From assembly GCA_021432635.1 (NCBI GenBank), contig MU270056.1, forward strand, positions 62,001 through 126,000: a stretch of 64,000 nt of DNA, read 5' to 3'. Under the pieces are notes generated by a model. It had not been told where the DNA came from and searched no databases. It worked only from the letters and a program-made list of their open reading frames with translations. Shown one piece after another: positions 55,421 to 64,000 of the stretch. The stretch's first letter is position 1; every line of letters starts with the position of its first letter. Source of the stretch: Thozetella sp. PMI_491. Lineage: Eukaryota; Ascomycota; Sordariomycetes; Chaetosphaeriales; Chaetosphaeriaceae. A program made the translations under genes and the position numbers.

Positions 55421-57123
55421 TTAGAAGCGCGGGATGGGCAACGCGCCAGTAGGCCAAGCTTGAACGGCCGGCAGCAAGTTGGTTGCGCCCTCGACCCAGG
55501 TGCGGGTCTGGGTGATGCACATCTCACCGGCGGGAGTAGCATGCGGGAACGCGTAGGTGTTCGGGCCAAGCGACAGAGTAGAAGCACCGGTGTTAGGAGT
55601 ACATTCGGACGCTGCACACATTTAGTTACTTTCCCCGAGATCGGGTGGAAGGGATGCATCTTACCTGGGACAACCTTGAGCTCAACTAGGGTGCACTCGA
55701 AGTCAGGCATCTTGCCATCGAACATGATCCAAACGTTGCCAGTGTTATCTTGGCAGAATAGAGACACGCCGTTCTTGAAAACGGGGTTGAACCAGAAAAC
55801 AGCCCCATTCTTGGCCCTCCACCAAGTAGTGATAGAACCCACGACGGGGCTAGCTTCGAGAGGCCTGTACTGGACATCGGGAGAAGTAGAGATGACGCGG
55901 CCGTTAATGAAGAGCTCGCCGTTGCTGCTGGTGAACTTAGTAGCCGCCTCGCAGCTGTCGGATCCGGGGGCACCCAGGAATCCTCCAGGGGCGGTGGCAC
56001 GCTTCTGGTTGGGGTTGTTGCTCGGCGGCAGCACAACAATAATAACAAGCGGCGTGTCCGCATTTCCGGGAAGAGGCTCGGTTCCACTGGGGAAGGGAAG
56101 GGACGAGGTAGTAGCCGTGGCACTGGTAGTCGAGTTGCGTCCCGTGGGAGAGGTGGTGATCGTGGCGGAGGAGCCCGACGACACGGAAGAAGCAGAAGAA
56201 ACCGACGAGACAGACGAGCCGGAAGAGCTGGCGGAAGAGGCAGACGACCCTGAGGAGCTGGCGGAAGAGGCAGACGAAGCCGACGACGCGGAAGAGGCAG
56301 ACGAGGCAGACGACGCGGAAGAGGCAGACGAGGCAGACGATCCCGAAGAGCTGGCGGAGGAGGCAGACGAAGCCGACGACGCGGAAGAGGCGGAAGAGGC
56401 AGAAGATGCACCAGAAGACGACGCCGAGGAGGCAGAGGAAGCACCAGAAGAGGCGGCAGACGAGGCGGACGAAGCCGATGAAGCGGCGGACGAAGCCGAC
56501 GAAGCAGCAGACGAAGCCGACGAAGCAGCAGACGAGGCCGACGAGGCAGCGGACGAAGCCGACGAGGCAGCGGACGAAGCCGACGAGGCAGCGGACGAAG
56601 CAGCCGACGAGGCGGCAGACGAAGCCGACGAGGCAGCAGACGAGGCCGCGGTCGAGCTAGACGCAGCAGTGCTTGAGGCAGCAGTGCTCGAGGCGGCAGT
56701 GCTCGAGGCAGCAGTGCTTGAGGCGGCAGTGCTTGAGGCCGTGCTCGACTCCGCTGTAGTAGTAGTGGATTCAGCGGTGGTGGTAGACTCAGCAGTGGTG
56801 GTGGACTCAGCGGTGGTGGTGCTGGACTCAGCGGTGGTGGTGGTGGATTCGGCGGTAGTGGTGGACTCCGCGGTGGTGGTGGACTCAGCAGTGGTGGTAG
56901 ACTCACCAGTGGTAGTACTAGCCCCCGAGCTGGATGCGGGCGCGGCGGGCACCCCATTTGCCTCCTCGATTACAGCAGCGCGACGGTAGTCGTAGCGCTT
57001 GTAGACATGATGGTTGCTTCCGGCAACGTCCTTCTCCTGGACACCGAGGATACTACCGTTGACGAGACTGGCGAAGGTAGCCACCGCCACGAGGGCGTGG
57101 CTGGCCTGCACGATACGCACCAT
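55421..57123 (-). CDS. Secreted mucin-like Ser/Ala/Thr-rich repeat protein
   Basis: Two exons (57123-55665, 55611-55421) give 549 aa. The signal peptide is MVRIVQASHALVAVATFASLVNGS. A Lys-Arg site (VYKRYDYRR) follows, as for Kex2-type processing. Residues ~64-320 are extreme low complexity, in modules: TTTAES repeats, then AASST repeats, then runs of SSAASSA and SSASSASSA, then GSSASS and SVSSVSS. Such tracts are expected to be heavily O-mannosylated. A second Lys-Arg (QKRATAPGG, about residue 365) precedes a compact C-terminal domain with several Cys and Trp residues (SSNGELFINGRVISTSPDVQ, SITTWWRAKNGAVFWFNPVF, LFCQDNTGNVWIMFDGK, DFECTLVELKVVP), then a tail after the intron (ASECTPNTGASTLSLGPNTYAF). 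There is no obvious GPI site. I do not recognise a named family; a cell-wall or extracellular role is inferred. The repeat region is liable to copy-number change. Confidence 0.82.
56160..56930 (-). repeat. Coding trinucleotide-based repeat tract
   Basis: Within the mucin-like gene, modules of 6 to 15 nt repeat in tandem, rich in GCx and TCx codons. Several neighbouring copies are nearly identical in DNA, not just in protein, for example the gacgaggcagcggacgaagc blocks around 56530-56600. This suggests recent slippage or unequal exchange. Confidence 0.85.
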
Positions 57124-58544
57124 ACTGCTGGGAGGGTTGAAGCCCTGGGAGCTTCAGACAGAGGCTATGAGAAGAGAAGAAAAAGAGCGACAGAAGAAGA
57201 AGTCACGCCTTGGAGAACGGGAGGCAACGCCGGGGCTGTGCAGAAATACCTCTGTAAACGAGTGACTGAGGAGTGTGGTGAGGATATCGGCTTTGGGATG
57301 GCTAGGAGCCCGCCTCAAATATATGAGCGAGTGAGACGCGGTAGCATCATCAGCGCCATGCTATGCTGGCGGCAGAAACTCCAACCGTCCTGTGTTGCAA
57401 CGGCCAGGAAGCCGCGTTCGGAGACAATGTGTGGAATGCTCATCACCGTAGACGATCGCCGAGTTTGATGAAGCACCATTGTTTCCGTGGTGTTTCTTGC
57501 CGGCTGGCATTCCTCGGGGCCCATGTCTCACGCTGCCCAGCCGTCCAAGGAGGAGACGGGAGAGCGTGCGGACCCAAGCTTTTGCTCCCTGAACCGCGCC
57601 CTGGTGGCGTGTCCCAAACCGTTATTTGGTATCGGCCAGCCTTCCGAAGACGCGTTGCAAGGGCAGCATGTCCGCGCCGGGGACGGAAGCCACACCATGG
57701 TAATAGGCGACCATTTTTCGATGACGCGAGGAATGCCGTGGGAGATCACACTAGCCGACGCGCGCTGCGATACGGGAACGAGGAATGTCTATATTTCCTC
57801 TAGCGACGGAGTCGAGCAACATGGGCGGACGAGGGCAGCTGGAGACCCTCATCTCGATCTCGTAGCGCATGCGTTTTCGCTAACGGGTTCCGGGTGCTGG
57901 AGATGAAGGCGCCATCTCGAAATTGCAACGGGTTCGAGGCAGGGAAGGAACGAGCTGAGTCCGACCTGTCCGTGTCTCCCCGCGCGACTGAGCTGTGAGG
58001 CCAGTACCTATGTCTTTGGCAACAGAGATCTTGCATCTCGTCATAGCAAGCTTGCAACAGGCCCAGCTGGGGAAGAAGGGACTGACCATCTCTCCCACCC
58101 TTCCAGTTGGGGGGAAAAGGGGTGGGGGGAGGGAGGAGGGCAATTTCTCCTAGGAAGACAAGCCGACCATTCTGTATTGTCGAGATCTGCGACCTCCTAA
58201 TGACAACACAACAAAGCTAGAGCCATTACAGGGTAGTGCAATGCATCGCATGGCACGCACACCAGCCTCCATTCGGCTCATCCGCAGGCCCCTTCCTTCA
58301 GCAGCCAGCTCTATGGATTCTTCAATGTGGCGCCATAAACCCCCACCAGCCACGACCCCCTGCGCACTCGTTATAGCTTAGGCGAGAGACATCGCGAGGG
58401 AGCAGAAAGGGCCAAGGAGGAAGAAAAGGGGCAGAATGTGGCATCCTTTGTCTGCATAAGACACAAGATCGCATAACTCCCCAGCTGAACGCCCGTATGC
58501 AACAAATGAGCCTGAAAACACCAGCCTCGCTATCCTGGCCAGTC
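57124..58544. other. Intergenic: upstream of the mucin-like gene
   Basis: About 1.4 kb containing the 5' region of the gene starting at 57123 and the 3' flank of the TBC gene ending at 58545. Small frames have no recognised domain. A G-rich run (GGGGGGAAAAGGGGTGGGGGGAGGG-like) occurs near 58110-58140. Confidence 0.45.
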
Positions 58545-61500
58545 TCAACCCTCAAACTCGACGCCTACCACCTTTCCGCCCCCATTTCCACCCCCGTTGC
58601 CACTACTTGCTGCATTTGCTCCGCTCCCGTCTGTAGAAGTGCCTCTCGTGCGGCCGCCGGCCGCCGCGTCGCTCGCCTGCGCATCCGCACCCTCGAGCAA
58701 GTCTCTGTCTGAGTTTCTCACGCTGCGGTCTTTGCCTCGTGCGCTTCCCGCGCCGTTCTTCTCGAAGCCAGGCACCTCGTCGTCTTCCTCATCGTCGTCG
58801 TCTGCGGGTCGCTGGCCCGGTACCGCGTTCTTCTCGAGCTCTTTCTGGGCCTCCTCCATGCGGCGGCGCACCTCGGCCGCGACTCGCATGCCATCCGTGA
58901 CAATGTTGTCGAGGACGCCGCGGAGGCCACGGCCTGCTCCGGGAACCCCCCCTGGACCGACCGGCCCGGGAGCCCCGAGGGCAGACCCGACGGCGCGTCC
59001 GGCGCTAATGCCGAGCGAGGAGAAGGTGGTGAGAGTCGCGCTGGGGGTGGATGGCGCGGCAAGGCCCTCGATGATGTGGAAAGAGGTAGGGAATGATGAC
59101 TCGAAGAACTGCTCGAGGAGTTCGTCGGCGAGGACGACCATGCGGAAGGTGGGGAGAGTAATATGCAAGGGGTTGGACGGATCTAGGGCGATATTGGCCT
59201 TTTCTGAGATTGCTTTGGAAGCGCGGCGGCGCTCGCCATCCTCTGCGCTGGAAGCTGATCGCTCCGAGTCGAGCTTGATCAGGGGGGGCACAGTACCAGG
59301 CTTCTTGGCTGGGGTCTTGGGGCTTGCGCTGGGCGAGTCCATGGCGAGAAGGTCATCGTCGTCCTCATCATCATCGTCCCCAATGGCAAATGCATCGGGG
59401 TTTGTAAGTTGCTCTTCGCCGGATTTTTGGTCGTCAGACCCGCTCGTTTGTTGGCTTCCACCCGCCGCCGCCGCTACCTGGTTGCTCAAGTGGTCCGGAT
59501 CGGCGTACTCAAAGCACCGCCTGATAAAGGCACTGACGCTACCGAGGAATCTCTCGTTGATAGATTGCTCGGGAACATCGCCTTGCGGGTTGTTGGGTCC
59601 TTCTTGCGGGACATTCAAGGTCAGAGATGAGGAGGATGGGCTGAGCGTCCCCTCGAGGCCACGCCGGGACAGGAACAGGAGCGCCTCTGACATGCGCAAG
59701 ATTCCCTCCCGGTCCACTCTACCGTCGCCGTCGTCGTCATGCAGTTCAAAGAAGTAAGTGATCGTGCCCATGATGTCTTTCTTCCCCTTGATGCGCGCCA
59801 TCCCTGTAACAACGTTTTGCAGAGTAAGAGTCCCGCTCGAACCCACATCCCACTCGTTGAACATCCTACGCAAAAACTCGTGGTCTGCCGGCTCGGGACC
59901 AAAGCCCCAAGGGGATAGGGATACATCGGATCGCCTGTAGCTGAGGGCATTTCTGTCAAACGTGTCGCGGCGCGGGGTTGTTGGGGCGTCCGAGATAGCC
60001 CATTTGGCCATCGCAGCGAGGAACTCCCGGAATGCATCGTAGTCCATGAGGCTAGTGCTGGGTCCGAGCCCGACACGTCCCTTCTCAACCTGGTCATCCT
60101 CTCGTAGCACCTCCGTCACCCTCGGCCGGCTGCTCTTGGCTCGTCGTGCCTGTTCCTGCTTTAAAATGAGGTCCCTTTGCTGCCGCTCGTACAGGACGCC
60201 GTAAAATTTATCGTACAGCGCACCCAGCTCATCGGTCGGAAGGAGCTTGCTGTCGGGCCCGAGGTTTCTGATGGCCGTCCTCTTGGCAAAATTCTCGATG
60301 TTATTCAAGACCGCATCCTTGTTCTTCAGCCGGAGTTCGGTGATGCTGCTGTGGGTGATGCCTGAGAATTCCTTGAAAGCTACCACCATGAGCTCCTGGA
60401 ACCTTGTCACGGCCCTCAGTTTCGGGTTTTCTGATTTCGGGTGCGCCGACTCGTCCAAGCGGGCGAAGTAGGACTTGAGTACCGAGATGAAGGCACCATC
60501 GTCGGTGGCATCCAGGAGCTCCTCGCCGTTGATCCGCAGGATGGCGAGACCCACTTGGAAGAGGACCTTGGGGCCCTCGACAAAGAAGACGTCCAGGACA
60601 CGGAAGGCAAAGACGAGGGGCATGGAGTTGATATACAGTGACAAGAACCACGGGAGCGAGACGACAGAGAGCTGCACGTCGCTTTTGACGAGATGGTCCC
60701 AGAGTATGGGCATCGTCTTTTCAACCAGGGACTCGAACACTTTCTGGTCCAGCAAGGTGCCGTACATGGTGGTTGAGTAGTATCCCGGGACTAGCCTGTC
60801 GCAGAGTGCCGAGAGAAGGAAGAAGGCCTGTGCCTCGGACATGTAGATGAGCAGCGCCGCTACTACAATGTTCATGGCCTGGCAGTACCCGACGTCGGCG
60901 TCGACCCAACTGTATGCGGTGAGGACTCTCCGGAGGCGGTTGATGCCGTCCTCGTCCTGGAAGCCGGGATACTCGGGCAGGCTGCGATTCAAGTCCTTCT
61001 CAATCTCATCGATGGCGAGGGATGATTGACCGGCAAACTTGGCCAACGTGTCCGAGTAGAGTGTCGGGTTCTCCAGGCGCAGGTAGATGGAGCCTGAGGT
61101 GAGTTCCCACATCTCTCCTCGCAGCCGGTTTGGTAGGCCGACGCGTATGAGTTTGTGGAAGGTGGGTTGGCGGATGAGGGTCATATTGCGGCCGTTGTCC
61201 CGGAGGTATTCGGCCCAGAGGCGCATCTTGGCCCGGTCCCGGAGCTTCTTGGGATCGCCGGGATACCGGAATAGCATCCCCAGGCCGGCATCTGGAGGTG
61301 TAGCGGCCTTCTTCTCCTCGGGCCGGAGGAGGTATTCCGAGTAGCATTCGGCCACGACCTTTTTCAGCTTGCCTACGTTTCCGACCCCGGCCCGCAACCC
61401 CTTCTTCAGGCCATCGCAGAAGCGCTCGCATGCCTGACGAGAGCCGGCTAGGCCGACGGTTATCCGCTGCTCCTTCGCGTCTTTGCTCGCATCCTTGTCT

Positions 61501-62088
61501 TTGCTGGAGTCGTGGGTGATGCCGTTCCAGGTCGTGATCGCCAGGGAGAACTGCCAATGGGGAAAGGGAGACCCGTTGTCAGCGCGATCCTGGGTAGGCG
61601 GTGCAAGCTCTACGAAGGGAGGGTTGGGGGTTGCAGGAAAGGGGAAGAGGGATGGGAATCATTACCTGGAAATTCTGGCTGTTCAGTCGCTCGACCCTCC
61701 GGATGGAGCATAAGGGGAATGTGAAGCCGTTGCCGCCGGGCCCGCCGCCATGGGTTTGGCCGGTGAAGGCCGACGAGGTCGAGGTGCTCGCGCTCTGTAG
61801 GAAGCTGGTCGGGGTGGTGGAGAAGCACATGTAAGCCTCGGACAGGTGCAGTTTCCCGGCATAGTGAAAGCCCCGGTCGCGGTCCTTGTCGCCGTGGGTG
61901 GCATTAGAAGGGGGTATCGTGAGCTCGGCCGTGATCTCGTAGAGCGGGTGCTGTGAAGCGGGCAGGCGGAACTGGCTTTGGAACAGCGAGGCCTTGGATG
62001 GGTTCCGATCCGAGTCGCTGAGGTTTAACCCCTGGGTCGGGTCGAGGAGCTGTTGCGCCTTCTGCACAAAGTTCGAAAAGTTCAACAT
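58545..62088 (-). CDS. GRAM-TBC-EF-hand Rab GTPase-activating protein (Gyp2/Mdr1, TBC1D8/9 type)
   Basis: The protein is expected to stimulate GTP hydrolysis by a Rab/Ypt GTPase in membrane traffic. Two exons (62088-61666, 61550-58545) give 1142 aa. A GRAM-like membrane-binding domain occupies about residues 40-200 (HYAGKLHLSEAYMCFS, FPLCSIRRVERL). The TBC domain starts near 273 (IRVGLPNRLRGEMWELTSG). It has both catalytic fingers, Arg in IEKDLNRSLPEYP and Gln in DVGYCQAMN, then LLSALCDRLVPGYYS and SVVSLPWFLSLYINSMP. An EF-hand loop, DDDGDGRVDREG, lies near residue 740 and suggests calcium response. The C-terminal third is Ser/Pro/Asp/Glu-rich and ends Gly/Asn-rich, with a second ordered block (LHITLPTFRMVVLADELLEQFFESSFP). 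The intron (GTAATG ... GGCAG) joins NSQNFQ to FSLAITTWNG inside the GRAM region. The exact Rab partner cannot be read from sequence. Confidence 0.9.
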
Positions 62089-62176
62089 GGCGGCGGTCGT
62101 GGGTTGAGCGCTGCCATCAAGCTGGAGTCTCGGCCCTGGAGGAGGTGTCAGGCGGATTGTCGTTTATGCGGAACCT

Positions 62177-62191
62177 GGGGGGGGGGGGGGG
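62177..62191. repeat. Poly-G run of 15
   Basis: Fifteen consecutive G about 90 nt upstream of the TBC gene start. Such a run can form a G-quadruplex or slip in sequencing, so its length may be inexact. Confidence 0.85.
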
Positions 62192-63195
62192 CCTTCGAGA
62201 GGGAGCTCTGAGCTTTTGGTGGAGCTGAACGAAGAGCGAGGATGCTGTTCTACCTGCCTCAGGCGTACCCTGGGAGCAGCCCCTCTCAGCTAAGGCTGCT
62301 TACCCAACTCGGCCGCTCTGAAAAAACTTGGACAAGAGAAAGGCCTGAGATTCCTTTTTTTTCTTTCTGTTTCCTTCCGTCTGTTTCTCTTTCGTCGTAA
62401 AGATATGGAAAAACTAGCTTGTTGATTGTCTGGATTCCCTATTGGCAGATAGACGTGGTGGATGGGTGGTGGAATTGATGGATCGTGCTTGCCTACACCT
62501 AATACTCTTTTGCTTCGGGTCAGCTGCCGCGGCTGACCTCCACCCCTTCTTCCCCCCCAAAACAGGTCTATCAGCCCTGGACTACTGCGTTGATAGCGGC
62601 CGCCTCACTGGGCTTGCGCCACACGAGAACAAAGATAGACAAGAAAGCTAGCTCTTCAAACCGTCGACATCATCACCGTACGGCTTAGGACAGCCCATGA
62701 GGCCGGATGCACTCCCCAAAGCGCTGCGTGACCATATCTACCACCTCACCCTTTCTTCCGCTCTCTACATTGCTCACCAATATCTTTCGCATATGTACTG
62801 CGTGTACAGAATATGAGAGCTCCGGCAATGCGGTAGGTGCTGCCCCACATGGCACAACGATGCAGCGGGCTTATCTCTAAGTCTAACCGGGTCGAATCGA
62901 AAGCCTTCTCAACCCCGTGGAAGCGCTGGTCCTGGTCAGGAAGAACGCGTGCTCGTTTTGCAGCCCTGGCATGGCTCGTCCTGAGGTTTTCGTCCCAAGT
63001 GCATACGTGAGGCCAAGGAGGGGCGAACGCTTGTCGCCATCCATCTTTTGTCTATCGCAGCCTGGCGCTCTCCGTGCATCTGCATGCCACGCAGGGCCCA
63101 ATGCCCCCCCAATGCCTGACGCGTTTCACCTTTTCGCATTCCTGCGAATGCGGGGGGAGGGGCCTCACAAAGTCATGTCCAATTCATGAGGAGCC

Positions 63196-63214
63196 AAAAA
63201 AAAAAAAAAAAAAA
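63196..63214. repeat. Poly-A run of 19
   Basis: Nineteen consecutive A in gene-free sequence. It could be the tail of a retroposed copy or a simple homopolymer. No target-site duplication is evident. Confidence 0.8.
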
Positions 63215-63583
63215 GGGCTGCAACCGTTGGCCAGAGGAACCAACGACCGCTGAGAGCGTAAAGGGGAGACTGTTGAGGAGGCGAACCTCAAAGCCGTGCC
63301 GGCTAGCGTAGTGCAGCAGAGCTCCGACGGTAGTTGAAAACCACGACTAATCCCATTGGAGCACGCCACGGGACTGCTCATATGTATGTAGGGTGCTAGT
63401 ACTAGTCGTCGATGCCGCGAGGCAAATGCTAAGAGAGTGGGCACCGTCGCATCAACACTACCGAGTCATCCCTCATGGGCCGGAGCCACCCTTGCCATGC
63501 GTTGGAGCTGCTAGTGCGCCGCCCCTGTCATGGCCTGAAAGCTGGGTCCAGACCCCTAGAAGTGTGAGATTGAGAAGAAAAGG

Positions 63584-63609
63584 GGGTGTGCAGTAAGGGT
63601 GTGCAGTAA
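63584..63609. repeat. 13-bp tandem pair
   Basis: Two exact adjacent copies of GGGTGTGCAGTAA in gene-free sequence. No gene or wider structure is attached to it. Confidence 0.85.
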
Positions 63610-64000
63610 GAGGTTCGCCAGCACATCCGGCGAAGCGGCCGTTCTGGATTTTTGGGGATTCCAACGGATGATCAACAGGCTGCATGCAGCTTACAATTAA
63701 CAGTGCGCACCCAAGGTAGGTAGGTATACGAGGCATGTGCAGCATCTGCGACGGTATATACTTTGTACATATCGACACTGCAACAGCCTCCAAAGGGGCT
63801 GGTTTGGAGCATGGAGCATGGGGCTGCTCACGGCTGCCCGCGCCGGGCCGACAGTCCTTCATGGCATAGAAGTAGGAGGCAGGCGGTAATTGGCAGCATG
63901 GCGGGACCGGGCTCGTGCTTCGTCCCAGCCTGGCAGTTGCTCGCCCGCGGCAACGAGTCGCATGGCACCTCCGGATCCCCTAGTATGATGGGCATCCTTC

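Larger units (their letters stand above)
62089..64000. other. Gene-free right edge
   Basis: The first part is the 5' region of the TBC gene. It includes a run of 15 G at 62177-62191 and a run of 19 A at 63196-63214, both prone to sequencing error. A 13-bp GGGTGTGCAGTAA tandem pair is at 63584-63609. Small overlapping frames on both strands have no recognised domain. Confidence 0.45.

Noticed and set aside
58597-59757. 386-codon plus-strand frame
   Set aside because: Opposite the C-terminal part of the TBC protein; Ser/Pro/Arg-rich shadow of low-complexity codons.
1-64000. tRNA, rRNA, CRISPR or prophage features
   Set aside because: By-eye scan for T-arm motifs, direct-repeat spacer arrays and bacterial signals found nothing convincing; a tRNAscan-SE run would settle tRNAs.

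Overview
The window looks like nuclear DNA of a filamentous ascomycete, most likely a Sordariomycete and perhaps of the order Sordariales (inference from gene families and gene style, not from a search). It is GC-rich. Introns are short (about 50 to 110 nt), with GT-AG ends and CTAAC or CTGAC branch sites. Genes are separated by 0.5 to 4 kb, and nothing suggests operons, phage or plasmid sequence. Exon structures below were built by hand from splice signals, reading phase and family continuity.

Layout, left to right. At 0.4-10.9 kb there are four minus-strand genes: mitochondrial 2-methylcitrate dehydratase; a sterol-glucosyltransferase-like protein that lacks the catalytic half; a secreted alpha/beta hydrolase; and a seven-exon 4-coumarate-CoA-ligase-like enzyme ending in the peroxisomal signal AKL. 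From 10.9 to 14.2 kb is a repeat-bearing gene-free stretch, followed by an AlkB-like dioxygenase with two zinc-ribbon-like modules. At 17.3-23.3 kb are minus-strand ATP12 (F1-ATPase assembly) and EFR3 (PI4-kinase scaffold). After a 4-kb gene-free stretch come a secreted FAD oxidase (27.4-29.6 kb), a 1031-residue Ser-rich unknown protein and a vacuolar subtilisin-type protease (PRB1/PepC type).

From 39.5 to 47.7 kb lies a very large BEACH-WD40 protein (Bph1/LRBA type, 2677 aa). It is followed by a tiny complex I 9.5-kDa subunit gene, the oligosaccharyltransferase subunit WBP1, and the splicing factor ISY1, whose first coding exon is only the ATG. At 55.4-57.1 kb is a secreted mucin-like Ser/Ala/Thr-rich repeat protein, and at 58.5-62.1 kb a GRAM-TBC-EF-hand Rab GAP. 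The last 1.9 kb shows no gene.

The genes are mostly unrelated housekeeping functions with a few secreted enzymes; no biosynthetic cluster or defence island is visible. The most unusual items are the glucosyltransferase-like protein without a UDP-sugar domain, the AlkB-like gene whose distal iron-binding His sits just after a GC-AG intron, the ISY1 ATG micro-exon whose 63-nt intron is readable in frame, and the Ser/Ala repeat protein.
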